Origin: Myripristis murdjan
Lineage: Eukaryota; Chordata; Actinopteri; Holocentriformes; Holocentridae
Direction: 5' to 3'
Assembly: GCF_902150065.1 (NCBI RefSeq)
Contig: NC_043999.1
Location: 20,773,682 to 20,837,681, forward strand
Length of the DNA: 64,000 nucleotides
Below the pieces are notes generated by a model, which saw only the letters and a list, made by a program, of their open reading frames with translations, was not told the DNA's origin and searched no databases. A program made the translations under genes and the position numbers. Position 1 is the stretch's first letter. Each line of letters opens with the position of its first letter. Below are positions 43,268 to 56,830 of the stretch, piece by piece.

Positions 43268-46200
43268 ACATTGCCTATAGCTGTTTTCCAGCAGTGCTAT
43301 GGCATTTTGAGTGGATTTTTCCTTTAACTACCAGAGCTGGGCTGAGGCTGGACTGCAACCAACCAACAGTTACAAAAACAAACCGTGCAGGAACTCTGCT
43401 CTTTACAGATATGCCTCACAGATGAATCACTGAATGTGTCATGCCTAGTGCTCTGTTTTGCTGCTATAAACCCTGAAATATGGCTGTCATGTCACTATAG
43501 TCTTCATATTCAGTCAGCTCAAGCGCTGCTCTGTTTATAATTAGCATCATGTCAATCTCGTGCATTATCCGTCGTCGTGCGCTCCCCCCCCTCAAGCAAA
43601 GTCAACAGGTCACGCCCGAGAAGGTCACGGGGGTCAAGCTCCCGGGGGCTTTCATGTCATGCAACACTATTAACCAGCCTATTATTGTTCATTTCAATCC
43701 TTATGGACTAATCATGCTTTAAATGTTATTTAGGGCTTGCATGTCTAATACCTCCTGGCCCTGTAGCCCTTTTGGATGAGGAAGCATCTCATCCTCCGTC
43801 TGAAGGGGGCCCCTGAAAAAGAGCATCGTCTGGGAGCTTGGAGGAGGCCGATGTGGGTGTGCTGCATTTCCGCTGCTGCCGGGGTGGAGTTCATTAGAGG
43901 CCCTCACAGAGAAGTGAAGTGGTATGGACTAAACAGCACAGGAGGGAGGCAGGGAGGGGTGGAAAAAAAAGAGTAAAGACAAGGAAATAGAAGAGGGACA
44001 GATATTAAAGAAGCGCAAGGGGGATAGGAGCCTCATTGGGGGCCTGAGGAGACGGGCCCTTCCTCTAATGGGATTCATTATGGTAACACGATAGCTCTGT
44101 CTGGGATAATAGCAGAGAGGAGAGGAAGAGGCCGCGCGGGCGAAGAGCGAGACCAGCATGATGTTGATGTTTTTTTCCTGGACGGAGGCCGCACTCCGCA
44201 AAAATCCAAGACCCAAATACTCTGTAACAAGAGCTGTGTTGTGGTTCGCCGAAAGCCCCAAAAGCTGTTGTGTTGGGACCGAGTGTGTGCACGGCTCTAA
44301 ATTCAGATGACTCGTGATGTGGATGGAGATAAGGGCCCTTGGAAAAGTGCTTGTGCTGAAAGCTCAATTGCTACACCGGGAAAAAAACATTTAGCTTCTT
44401 TCGGGGCAGGAAACGAAGCTGAAAAGCAGGAGCCAAAATAGGTTATTATTCTTATCATATTCCATTATTCCAAACACATGCTTGAATGCGGAGGGATGGG
44501 GATGGAAGAGCCGTGTGGCTGAATACATTCTGTCGAGCGACTCCTTTCTAAATTTGTGGACTGATTGATAAGAATGCAGAACGGGAAGCATTTTTTTGAT
44601 TTGCGTCCACATCGTCAAATAAAGCGTAAGAGCGAGACATCCTGAGTGCGGGGCGAGCCTTCCTTCACTGTTTAGGTAGCAGGCGTGGGACTAAAGAGAC
44701 GCAGGCCAGACGCCTCCGCACCCAGGCCTCCAACAGCAGGTTCCAATTCTCCACCAGTGAGGCAGGTTAACTTATGCAGACACCAATATGTGAAAGTAGC
44801 CAGGTTTATTTTCTTTTGATTAAATAGGCATTTGGGGCATGTGCAGCCGGGCTTGAGTCTCTATAATGCCTTTATTCTCTTGGCCCTCATGAGGCGAGGC
44901 GAGGCGAGGTGCAGGGCTCCGGCAGCTGGAGGAAGACGAGGTGATAGAGGAGGAGGAGGAGGAGGAGGAAGACCGGGAGAAGCATATGTGATAGCGTCCT
45001 GCTCCTTTTCCCCGAATCCTTCGGTCTCTTCCCTCTCACGTCTTTCCCCTCTTCTTCTTCTCTCCCTGTCAGAGCTCTGGCATGAAATTCCACACATGCC
45101 TTTAATTTGGAGTGAGGGAGCTCAGGAGTGAAGTTATCTTACTGCTCTGGAATTTTCCACTCTTGCCTCCAACGTGAGCCCAGATGCAATTAAGCAAAGA
45201 GGGGTGGGGTGTATTATTGGATTGGAAAAGAGGGGCGATGGCGGTGTGTGTCTGAGCGAAACGCAGCGCTCGAAACCTGGTCATTGGGCCGTCGCTCCGT
45301 CTGTTTGTTCGAGGCCGTGTGTTTACAGGAGAGGGAGAGTGAGAGTGACAGGATGGAGAGATAATGATGAAAGGGTGAAAGGTGATGGAAGGGTAAATAC
45401 TGCAGTCCTTAGCGTTTCAACACCCTCCTGCCTCCTCCTGAGAAAACAGGGCATGCGAGGGTCCAGGGGCGCTGAGGATGAATGGAGAAAAGATGGAAGT
45501 GGAAGTGGAATGGGTAGAAGGTTGTTTGTCTAGACCTGGATGACCCCCCTGCTCATTACGGCGCTCTTTATTCTCTTTGTTTTCCCCATTACCCTCCACA
45601 TTCAGGATGAGTTAAATCTCAAGTGAATCATGGAGTAGCAGCACACTTTCCAACCTCAACAGAATACAGTCCGCTGTTACATAAAAAAAAAAGGAAAAGA
45701 CAACATTACACCCATTATTTTTACATCCCACAATACAACTTCTTTTCCGTCTTACTTGTCTTCCTCTGGGGAATCTGCGAGCCATAAGTAACCCAATCGC
45801 TTTGTGATGGATCTGACAGATATGTTAGATCCGTGGCTCTGTGTTTGACCGCCTGGCCTGTTTTTGTACTCACGTCCTTGGTTGGGTTTCTGCTCCTTTT
45901 GTCTAACTGTGAAGAAAAGCTGGGTTATAAAAAGAACAGTGACGAGGCCTTTGAAGTTTCTGCAAGAAATTGTGGAAAGGAGTGGGGAAACGGTTGAGTC
46001 CCTTCCACTTGAAATAGTAATTATGGCAGCGCTTTGATATTTCGGATACTGGGAGCACACGTTCAAACCTCCTATTCTCAGTGCCGTAATGCAGAGAACA
46101 TTTCCCACTCCCCTGAATAATAACCACACTGATGCTCAGAAAAGATTTCTAGTCCAAGATGACTTCAGAGACTGCTTTTTTTTTCCCTCTCAAAATCTGA

Positions 46201-47444
46201 GGAAAAACTCCCTGGGACAGTGTTTTCAAGCACTAATTGATATACAGTGTAATGACCAGCTATTTTCTATCTCTCGCAGCTGATGGCACAAAGCCAGCTG
46301 CACAGCTAAAAAGAGAACTTACTCGGTACAAATCAGCATCGTATGAAATATAGGCCACGCTCAAGCCTTGCTCCACTTTCAGGATTTGTCCGGGTCATGA
46401 TCTCAGAAACAGTCTAAACTAAGAAAATACACTGACTCCACAAAAGGGTTTCCTTCTCAATCAATATAGCGTAAGAATAGGAATAGTATCCTTTGGGTGC
46501 AGCGAAAATTGGCAGTCACTCATCTGGCTTGTCATCAGTGGTCGGTAAAATGTACGACTGTGCCGCAATGAGCTATTAGCAGGAAGTGAATAGGAGTACG
46601 ACTTTTAGCCCTTTGCACTAGTTTCAGTTACATGAAACCCACCCCTGCTGTCTGGCCAACTCCTGCTCTCCGCCTTGTCCTCCAAATGAAAACATGGGTG
46701 TGTGCCGGAGAAAGAGGGAAGGAAGGAAGAAATATTTTTTTCCCTTTTTTTTTTTTCTTAAACAATCTCTCTTTCTTCATCTGGGCTATTGAGGATATGC
46801 AGAGCACCAAAAAACCTCACAGACCAATGAGACCACAAGTCTGTTTTTATCACTTAAATGGAGACAGAGCGTCACAGAACGAGGTGACAACCAGGGACCG
46901 AATGAAAGAAGCTGGAAGACAGAAAGGGAGCAGGCGAACGGAGGAAAACTCAAGCAAGAGAGAGAAACGATAGGCTAAAGATAGAAGGCTTTGAAGAGGG
47001 AGATTTTTGCGAGGGGAGATGTGAGCAGTCGTGGCCGGGCCAGCAAGCGGCTCATCGCGAGTCTGTCCTCTCAATGAACTCGAGGCACAAGGAGGTGACA
47101 CTGCCTTCTGCCTCTCCACAGTCAATATCAATAACCGCCTCCGACGTCAGGGGAAGGGGAACAGAGGAGAAAGACGCGCAGTGTGCTGACACCACAGTGG
47201 CTGTCTGTGTTCAGGGTTATCCTAGAGTGAAACCTGCTCTTGTTTCCAATCAGGATGGGAGTTTTGTTTTTTGGGGGGGAGGATGGTCTGTTGTTCAACT
47301 TGTCTGTTAAATGCCGAGAACACAGACACCAAAATTATCCGTGTCCCATGGTAAATCACACGCTCCAGTGTTCCCTGCTAACATTTCTGTATTCAATGTT
47401 GAGCCATCAAATTTTATTCATTCCACTCCAGTATGAATGTATGA
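43268..47444. other. Gene desert, segment 3
   Basis: No exon supported. 43.48-43.77 kb holds clustered ATTAGCATC, TTATTTAGGG and TCATGCTTTAAAT motifs in unique sequence. 44.0-45.5 kb is GC-richer, with short GA/GGA and GAGGC tandem patches at 44893-44978. Nothing else recognised. Confidence 0.4.

Positions 47445-47470
<26 letters not shown>
47445..47470. repeat. (AT)n microsatellite
   Basis: About 13 AT units. Confidence 0.93.
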
Positions 47471-47475
<5 letters not shown>

Positions 47476-47884
47476 ATGGATCTTTCAGAGACTTCAGACT
47501 TTCTTCACACCACTATTCCATCACTGTAATAAAGTCATCCACATTAGCAGCAGCACTGTCTCCTTCTTGACTTTTCCTCTGAAATTGAGTGAAGACTGCT
47601 GGACATAGTCCCCTGGGAAATATTTTGCTTTCCGCAGCCTATTATCAGTTCTGTGGTTTATGAATGGAGACGACTTTGTTCGCCGCAGAAGCAGAACGCT
47701 ACAAGATGGCTGTTTCAACTAGTCAAAATCACTGGTACGGACCACTACGGGATGACACAGCAAACAAACTATCAGGCACCATGGATGAATGCGTTGTTCT
47801 CGTCACTCTTTTTCCAGCGTACCCGGACTGAGACAAGATGTTTCATGCCATTTTCGCATCTGTGCATCCAGCAGTTCATTTCCT

Positions 47885-48290
47885 GCGGGTAGCATTCCGT
47901 GTTAGCTTAGCATAAAGACTTGAAGTCAATCGGAGTCACTAGCCTCGCTCCATCAAAGTGAAAAAATTATCCTTATAACTGCACCAAAGCTACCTTATAT
48001 ACAAACTACCTGAAATGACTCATTTAAAAAAAAAAAAAACCCCAAAAAAAACCTCCAAGCCATGTACTTCAAATATACATGTTACACTGTGTAAACATGT
48101 TGTAAATATATTGTGTTGACTTAAAGTCTTAATGCTAAACTAATAAGAAATGCTACCCGTAGGAATGGAACCACAGGATGTATAGAGGTGAAAATGGTAT
48201 CGAACATCTTGTCTCAGTCTGGCTAGGTTGGTATTTTTTTTTTTACCACTCCCAAAAACTTGCTGTATTCTTTTTAAGCAGGTATTATGC
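47885..48290 (+). repeat. Widespread fish repeat, longer copy
   Basis: It begins near GTTAGCTTAGCATAAAGAC and later carries ATGGTATCGAACATCTTGTC, the same 3' module as 14300-14337. A(14) and A-rich runs lie inside. Probably a non-autonomous DNA element common in teleosts. Confidence 0.55.
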
Positions 48291-51200
48291 CAGTAAATCT
48301 GTAACAAAGGTCTAGACATTGAAATATAATGATACTGATTTCAATCACAATCACTGGGCGCTTCTAAAATCTGTTTTGCCCAAATGCGAAATTTGGTCTT
48401 ATCATGGGATCTGGGCTCATTGTACCATACAATTGTTCTTGCCATGTGGTGATCAACTGGAATCTGGCCTTTGACCCATTTTAGGTCCCAAACTGTAGCT
48501 CAAGACGCACGGCTGTAAGCAATGCGGATTGGACCTTTGTTGTCTTTGGAGGCCAGCGTTACCCAGCGTGAACTTCACTGGTTTGGGCCAGACCAGGCCT
48601 GCTGATCCGTGCTCTGCTTGTCTCACCAGACCTCTCACCGCACTGCTCCACTCGCCTGCCTGCTGGGCTTCCTGTGTTGGGTCGAGAGAGAGAGAGGCGG
48701 GTGGCAGGCAGCCAGGAGCCAGGAGCATGTGTGAGCAATCTGTAGAGTCAGTCTAGTTGAGGAGGGTGGGTGTGTGTGTGTGTGTGTGTGTGTCTCAAAG
48801 TTGCCATGTTTGCATACCTGCTCTGCGTAATCGCATCTTAATCATATCCTTCTATGTCACTGTCTGCATTTAGCTAACATACATGTAATCATGGTCTTTT
48901 TGGCTGACAGTTGGTGATGAGAGGTTTCGGTTTGAGGTACAGTATAGTCTGCTACCAATGAGCTCTGAAAGCTGAGTCCACATCAGTTTATTTTCCTCTT
49001 ATCTGCACCGCGAAAGACTCCCCCTCAAAATCTCCTTTCATTTCCATGTAGAACGTGAGATGTACAAAAGGAGGATTTCTCTCCAGAGGACCTGTTTGTT
49101 TGTTTTCCTAATGCCCAGATTAGTGTAATATGTGCCATTGCTCAAGCACGCAAACGAGCGACCCCGATCCCCCAGGGTCTGTCCCCCTCCAAGGCCTGGA
49201 CAATCTCTGCGCACTGACCCATGAAAGTGACCGCCCGGCGCCCTAAAGATTAACCCCTGCCCTCCACCTTCACTAATGTTTGACCTGCTGAGGCTGCCTA
49301 CACCCGACCCCCACCGGGACACAACAGAGCCCTATTCAGAAGATGAAGACCCGCTAGCCGCTCTCGTTAGACAGATACAGACACGGTGTGGTGGAGCGAC
49401 CGCATGCCTTTGGACTAGACCAAACATTTCACATCGGATCGTTAGCCCGAGACAGACTTTACAGTTTACTTCAGAATGCACGAGCAGCAACACACGAGAC
49501 ATGACTCTGTTCTGTTTGTCCCAGAGCAATTTATTAGTATAATTTCTTCTCCACCTCTGGGACAACAAACTCTCTTCATTTCATAATTTAGAGGAGCTCT
49601 GGATCACAGCTGATTTTGTTTTCCCCCAGATAAGGACAGCACCGACAGCATGTTTGTTGTGGACCGCTTGCAAACAGATAGAGCTGCTAGGAACGAGTGC
49701 GTTGTTTAGGGAAATGCTTTTTTTGTTATTTTGCCGCTGGCTACGGCGTACTGTTGCCAACTTGGACTTGGCATTTAGCACGAACTCCTGAAGCTATCAC
49801 TCAGTTTGTACATGAGTAATGAGTGGAGGTGTGTTCCAAGAAAGGTGATTACCAGTGTCAGCCCAAAAAAACACACTCCCTCCTCCGACCTACATGGTAG
49901 CCTATTAAACTGACAAGACAAATGGAATATCTTTTCTCTATAAACAATTAGCATGTGGGATGTAAACTTAAAGTTCATATCCTAATTATGATGGATGCTA
50001 TTTGATACTGTGCTGTTTTGAGTTGCTGTCAGTGCAGTGCCTGCGAAAGAAAATGCTTCTTGATGGAATCAAGCTGTCTTGATGTCTCATATTTATAGTT
50101 TGTTATCAGGTTTGTTTTGGAATGCTATCTCAAAGACATGCTATCGGTTTTCCCATGCTGTTATCTCTTGGAATGTGGATCACCACTGGCTGGGTTCCCG
50201 CCGAGAGGGGATGGGTGTGTCTCCCACCAGAGACGCTGTCCAGAGCGAGCGAGGACACCGCAAACACAGTCAAAAATCACAGTTTGTCTGCAAATGAACA
50301 GCCAGTTTTGGCATCTGGATGTTGACACTGAAACCACTCACACACTGCATGCAATACAGGGGTGAGGTGAGAGAGAGAGGAGAGAGAGGGAGAGAGAGAG
50401 AAAGAGAGGACACTGCAGATATAGCTCTGTTCATTTAATAGCCTCCATGTTTTATACAGCATGGTCCTTCATGGAAAAATCCACCTTTGAATGCTATTCC
50501 CTTGTAATATATCATCAATATGTGATGTTCCGTTCAGTTTTGTGATGCGATTTTTTGTGCCTGCCTTGTCAACTTCAATTCCCTACATTTCCCAGCGTAC
50601 CTTTCAACTCCCCCCAAGAGAATAGGCTTGTTGCTTTCAGCTGAGGATTATGCATATACATGAAGAGATCATTAGCAACACAGATCGCAGCAGTAAGAGC
50701 AAAAGAGTGAGATTTTCTTGTCTTGAGAAAAGTGAGAGTCATAACCTTTGCAAGTGCAACAGGTGTTGAGGCTGCACTGTATGTTGGTCTTTTGAAGCTA
50801 TCGTCATTGGAGAAACTGGTGTCTCTCTTGAATGATTTATTTCTCTCATCCAGGCATTTACTGCTAGTGTTTTCGAGCTCTGACAAATGTATCTAATGTC
50901 AAACTTCATTGTAGCTACACTGGAAATCTCTCAATGTGATGTGTCATTCTCTATATTTGGGTAGTTATGCAGAATAAAAAAAAAAAAAAAAAATAAAAAA
51001 AAAAATACACCACCAAATGACAAAATGGATGAGATATACCAGGTGTTTATAACTGTTTCATGGTGGATTTTTTCCACTGATTATGCTGTGAAGGAACATT
51101 CAGTACTCAGCAAACTGATTCATCAGGATGCAGAGGTATCAAAAAATCCACCTTGCAGTTGACCTCCAGACTGGCCACTTGGATCAACACTTTCATGGTT

Positions 51201-51659
51201 GTCTTTTACCTCCTCCTATTTGCACATGTATCAGCAAGGCTGGTCCACCGCCGGACAGTAAACCCTGGAATACCCACTAAACGGGAGGCGGGAGGTTTGG
51301 GTGGAAGCCGACCACTAAACGAGGCTCTTACAAAGGCCCTCGCTACGTTGGTGGTCCGTCCTGCCTCAGATTTTATGGTACAATCTAGTCTTGAGCTTAC
51401 AGGGCTTTTTCAGATGGGGGGAAAGGGCAGGCACAAGTGGAATGCTGTAATGTATTGCATGTGGGGAAGCACCCTGATGCTTATGTAGGTCTTTTCTTTT
51501 CCTGTTATGGCACTGGAGCCTACTGTAAACCAGGCACTGCCTCGCACTGCAGAAACAGAGCCAATAGTCTGCGGCCTTTATGTGATAATTCTTGGCTTTG
51601 TGTATTTTAAAGCTTGATTCTCGAGAAAGAAGAGCAAGGGCAAGTGGAGAACTCGAAAA
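48291..51659. other. Gene desert, segment 4
   Basis: No gene supported. Simple repeats: (TG)n 48770-48793, (GA)n 50364-50408, A-rich 50975-51005. 49.11-49.47 kb is unique, CpG-containing and repeat-free. A 111-codon frame at 51153-51488 starts at TTG, not ATG, and has no splice or family support. Confidence 0.4.
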
Positions 51660-51704
51660 AGGGGAGGAGGAGGAGGAGGAGGAGGAGGAGGAGGAGGAGG
51701 AGGA
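51660..51704. repeat. (GGA)n microsatellite
   Basis: About 14 GGA units, purine-only on the plus strand. Confidence 0.93.
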
Positions 51705-52024
51705 AAGAGGAACAAACTGAAAATGAAGATGTTATAAAGAATAAGCCACATTATATGATATCCCATCTCCTCTTGGTCAGTGCAAGTTGAGGCTTCTTTC
51801 CCCCTCATGCCCCTGACTCCCACCACTGTGTCCCTGAGCTGCAGCTGGGCTGCAGATTACTGCTGTTTACAGAGGAAGAGGGAGGTGGCAGAGGTGGCTG
51901 GCTGGTTGCTGGCTACTGATCACAGGTTGTGTGGATCCAAACCTCAGAGCAAAAAAAAAAAAACAAAAAAAAACAGCCATGCCAGGCAGCCTAAGCTCTA
52001 CCCAGCAACACGACCAGGCTCTTA

Positions 52025-52135
52025 ACCTGCACTGCTCTAGTCAGGCTATCACATGCCAGTATGTCAGTCGCTTGTGACCAGAAGGTTACCGGCTCCAGTC
52101 CCAGGCTGGCTAGAAAAAAGAAATGCACTGAGGAA
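52025..52135 (+). repeat. tRNA-derived SINE fragment
   Basis: CAGTCGCTTGTGACCAGAAGG followed by TTACCGGCTCCAGTCCCAG looks like the B-box half of a tRNA-derived SINE head (GGTTCGAGTCC-type box, degenerate). The body is not recognised. Confidence 0.5.
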
Positions 52136-52654
52136 GTGCATGCGCAGCATCCTACCACCCCCAACTTGTGAATTAATCTGGAAGCTGTTATCAGCATCCA
52201 AGCTGTTGTTTTTTTGTCATTTAAGGAAACAGTTTAAGCTGAGTAGAGTGTATGAGAGTGGGCCCTGACTGATATGAGTATGAATTCTCATGCATGCGCG
52301 GTACATTATGAAAACATTATGAAAGACTTGTACATGTGCAAATATCCAGTCTGTGTAACATATGTTTTTGGGTATGCACAAATATCACAACTCTGACCTT
52401 TTCAATAAGGTAGTTGAATGAATGACAGAGGCAGGATGTGTTTTCACAGTCAAACAATTGCTTGGAAAATGCATGGCTGCATGTAAACAGCAATATAGAG
52501 GAATATTCATTTTCATTAGCCAGCTTAGTAGGAATATTGTCTTTTTTGAAATAAGGGCAAAAAAACTGAATATTTTGTGCATGTAAATGTAGTCAGACAG
52601 ATTGATGGATATATATGTAGAATGTAAACGCCGCTGTAGATTTTGTGGAACAAA

Positions 52655-52800
52655 TGTTAGCCCGGGGCTTCAGGGTACAAGAGTGAATGGTTAACCCTGG
52701 GGTAACACATAGCCCAGGGTTAACAAATGCTGTAAACCCTGGGCTATCATTAGCCTGGGGCTGTGATCGCAGTGTGAAAAAGCCCTGTGTCATCATGGTG
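52655..52800. repeat. Small inverted-repeat (MITE-like) sequence
   Basis: The phrase GTTAACCCTGGGGT and its complement AGCCCAGGGTTAAC alternate several times (about 52690-52760), with GTGTGAAAAAGCCCTG at the right. This recalls a small fish DNA-transposon derivative with CCTGGGTTA-type subterminal repeats. The ends are not defined. Confidence 0.5.
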
Positions 52801-54656
52801 GTGAACGCAATATCTCAAAAACAATATTTGATAGAGATACTTAGACCACAGGTTCCCCATGTAGACCAGAGGATCTGCTTAGATTCTGAGGAATTTGCTA
52901 CATAAATATGAATAGTAATGAGAAAAAAAAAAAAGATCTTCTTGAAACTACTGTGACTCCGTAATGCTTAATGATTGGGAGTATTTATTAATATGGCCGG
53001 TATGTTATGCAAAGGCAGGATATTGACAAATAATTGCCAACTAATATATTAATTAGTTTAATTAATGACATTATTGTCGTAACGGGTTATGCTTTACAGG
53101 TTATTGTAATTTTAGCAGGGCCACTACGTAGCTCGAGTTGTTCTAAACTAGACCTGAACACGCATATTTTAACACAAATTTTGTGTCTCCCAGTTATCTT
53201 GCTCGTAGATTATTCAACACACCTTCAGAAAGCTGTGAGGAGAACATGCACCTTGAGGGTGGGGCAGTAATGCAGCAGTAATTCAAAAGTGAGGCTACAT
53301 CTGTATGTACTTGGCCTTGGTGTTATGGCCCTGAGCAAACTCTGGAAAAATGATTCAGTGGCTTTGTACTGTGTTTGACCTGGCGTGCTGTTTCCAGCCA
53401 TGGTCCCATGGACTCACAGTGAACTATAGGTACCGGTGGATAACGTTGATAAATGAATTATGGTTTGACGTCATCAAAGCCACTGGTACATGTCGGGCAC
53501 GCTGTGTACATGTGTGTGTGTGAGCACGCTGTAGGAGGTCTACATGTTGTTGATTGGAAACAGACTTAATTGGGTGGGGCACACAGCACAATAGAGCATC
53601 CATATTTAGACCCCGAGCTTCCTGCTGTCCCTCTTCACATTGTTTACACGTACACAAACTGCTGGAAAGGCACTGTCAGCCAGACACATGAATTATAAAT
53701 TTGACACAGACGACACTTTCCCCAGCTCCATCCCACGGCATGCAGCACCGCAGCAAAATAATGAGGCAGGGCCGGCCCTGGAGAGTTGCGGAGTGTGCCT
53801 TTAACTTCACCCCCTAAGATCCTGCTCACCGCAGACCTCCACCATAGCACAAAACAACACGCATGGCCGGAGAGGTTAGATTCCACTCAAGATCAACATG
53901 CTGAAAAACAACAAACGCTTTTAATCCTCTTGGCTCGACTTCTATACCCCTCCGTCTTTACCTCTCGAGAACACTTGCATTGTAGCTCAACAATAATAAC
54001 ACTGTGTCATATTTCCCTTGCCTAAAGTGATTTAATGTCCAATTGAGCTTGAAAAAGCTGGGTGGTTTTGTTTTGACACACTCACGCAGCACCTCTCCCA
54101 CTCACTCTCTCCCCAAGCCGTACCTCAGAGTCTCTCTCTTTGTCTTTCTGCTCATTTCTGTTTTTGCTTCCCTGTTTCCTTGCATGTCTCAGTCTTTGAT
54201 TTCTCTATCAGGTCCAGTACAATTTCCCAAAGATATATTCCAAATAATATCGCTCCAAGCGGGTCAAGGAGGCATGTTGCTTGTGCAGATGGACTTATAC
54301 TCTGTAATAGGAAGTGCTTCTCATGCCATTGTCTGCGTCTTGCTCCATTCCTCTACTTACTGTACAGAAAGCATCTATTATGAAAGAGGAAAAAATGGGT
54401 TTAGCCTTGTATTTAGCATCTGGAAAGAGTAGAGTTTTCCTTGCTAGACGTAAGGGCCAGGGAGTGTGCATGTGGAACAACTGGGTGTAGGAATGGGTGC
54501 AGATAGGCTGACACTATAATTAGTCACTGGAAGGATTCCACGAAAAGCTAACAGTGGCCGCTGTGAGTCCTCCTCAGGGTGCAGGGAAAGAGTTCCTTAT
54601 CCCTGAGTAACATGTCAGAAGATGAGGAGGGAACCTGCTGAGGAATCCCAACCATG

Positions 54657-54660
<4 letters not shown>
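52801..54660. other. Gene desert, segment 5
   Basis: No gene, RNA or clear repeat recognised. Confidence 0.4.

Positions 54661-54701
<41 letters not shown>
54661..54701. repeat. (GT)n microsatellite
   Basis: About 20 uninterrupted GT units. Confidence 0.95.
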
Positions 54702-54702
<1 letters not shown>

Positions 54703-56640
54703 ACTCTTTCAACCTTTGTTGCTCATCCATCTCTGACGCCTTTTGACCCCCATGGAGCGAAAAATATTTATAATGTCTCTTCTGGGAAGGATGGGTGTCC
54801 ATATGCCTGTTTATGTGCCTGTACGCATGTGTACGTGTGTGTATGTGCACAGTGAAGTGTGTGAGTGATTGATATGGAAACCATTTGGCACGGACTTGAG
54901 AATAACTCATTACATCGGCATATATTCCATCTGTAAAAAAGCAACTGGCACAAAACGTTGCAGGTTTTCACTTCAGCAAACATGTTATCATCACCCTCTG
55001 CTATTTTGGAAGTCTGTTTTAGTTTTGATAGGAAGGCCTTTATAGACATTCTGCAATCCTGTGGTTTTGGTCAGTTTCACTGTTCACTTTCTGCCTCCGC
55101 TGGCTGAGCTACAGCTACTTGCTCGCCTATTGAACACTGAGGGGAGCCCAGTGTGGCAGAGTACATGAACAATTTTCTTCCAGTATAACAATGACTTATT
55201 GGAGTGTTGGGCTGCTGGAAAATAATGTTTTCATATTGCATCCTCTTGTTCTTTTGTGCCTGACTCCAAGCAAGTGTCAGCTTTACAATTGGCTTGTTTG
55301 AGGCTTTTTGTCCCTCTCACCAGTGCCTCAGTGTCTCCGGTGAATGCTGAACGGACTCCCTGTTGTGGCTCCAGATGTGAGTTATCTCATCCCATGTCAG
55401 TGCCCCAGCATGCTCATCATCACCCCCTGCGAGGGCTGGATAAGGGGTGAACTGGAGGGTTGATGGGTAGTGATGGGTGTGATTGTGCCTGGTACTGGTT
55501 GGGGTGAGGCTTACGTCATCCTCCCAACATACAGATCATCAGCCTGACAAACCGTTACTTTTCTCCTCTGGCCCTTAATGGTTTGCACTTACAGGTCACA
55601 GCCCCACCACCTTGTGTTTTTTTTTTTTTTTTTTCCTTTGTTCTGCACTGGGAATAGCCCGGAAATAGTGCACTTTCCTTGCATTGTCAACATACAGCAG
55701 CAGACTGCTAATTAGTTGTGGTGTAATTACACATCATTGCAAACTTATAAAACTTTTGCAGAGGGCCGTCTGCCCCATAAGCCTATACTTTTTTCCTTGG
55801 CACGCTTCCATTTCCCTCTTATTCCTTGTTCCCTCTCTTTTCCTTGTCTGGCTCATTTGGGGTTTTTGTGTGTCTGGAGTACTAAATCAAATCCCACGAA
55901 AAATTGGGGACAGTCTATATTCCTTGGACCATGTGTACTTTACTGGGACTGTGTGTTTTGCCATATAACAGCCCAGTGATACTTACAGAAGCAAGGAGGA
56001 GTGCAAACAAGACACTGGGATGGCAAAACACACATGGAGTGATTCACCGAGTTGCCTACCAAGTCTGGCAAGCATTTTCCGTGGGGGTGATCCATCTGAA
56101 CACACATGCTTGGAGCTGATCTGTCATCCAAATGATATGTGTGGCGATATAAATCAAACATAATGATTTAAGAGGGGGTGTTTTGTGCGGAGAGATTCAG
56201 TATCATGGCTGGAGGCAGTTGATGTGAGTTGGATCCCCATAACTCTGCTATTAGCTGTAATACTTCATCTGTAAAAGCAGAGACGAAGACGGCCATTGGT
56301 CACACAGCCATTCTCATGCGTCGCTTCTCTCTGAAGTGTACTGATGTCATCTCTGGCATGAGCAGCCCTGATCTGGACATATCAAATTAGCCATGCCGTC
56401 TGCATGAAAGCACTTATGTGCGTGACTCATATACCAAACAGAGGTCAAATGTTTCACCCATGCACACCTCGTCTCCTGGCTTCTTGAAGCGTCAATATCT
56501 TATCAAATGCGAATAATAATAGAGATACTCTGAATATTTTTGCTGTTCCCAAAATATGACCTGTGTGTGATCAAGGTCACATGTGGCAACTGCACTTTGC
56601 AGTCCAGCAGAAAGACACTGCAGCGAATGAGAAGTGGTAA
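54702..56640. other. Gene desert, segment 6
   Basis: No gene. T run 55617-55635. Otherwise nothing recognised. Confidence 0.4.
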
Positions 56641-56649
56641 AATAAACAG

Positions 56650-56830
56650 GTGCTGCTTGCAGTGGCATGGCGGTCTGGTTGGTAGCGATGCCATGTTTTG
56701 GTTTGATTCCTGCAACAGCCGATGTGTCCATCCTGTTGTGTCCTTGAGCAAGACACCGAGTCCCTCCCCATTCATTCACTGAAAGTCCCTGCGGACTCTT
56801 GCCAGTGAAATGCCTAAAATGTAAAAGGGA
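56650..56830 (+). repeat. tRNA-derived SINE
   Basis: The head carries a degenerate A box (GTGGCATGGCGGTCTGG) and B box (GGTTTGATTCC). It is followed by GTGTCCTTGAGCAAGACAC, a phrase shared by many fish SINE bodies. An old copy, non-coding. Confidence 0.65.

Noticed and set aside
51153-51488. 111-codon open frame with a hydrophobic start
   Set aside because: It begins at TTG rather than ATG, the ATG just upstream is in a different frame that stops early, and no splice sites or family motifs support it.
54548-54910. Frames across GT/CA microsatellites reading long CVCV or HTHT peptides
   Set aside because: Simple-repeat artefacts; the same applies to the frames over the repeats at 8811, 18494, 27536 and 35700.
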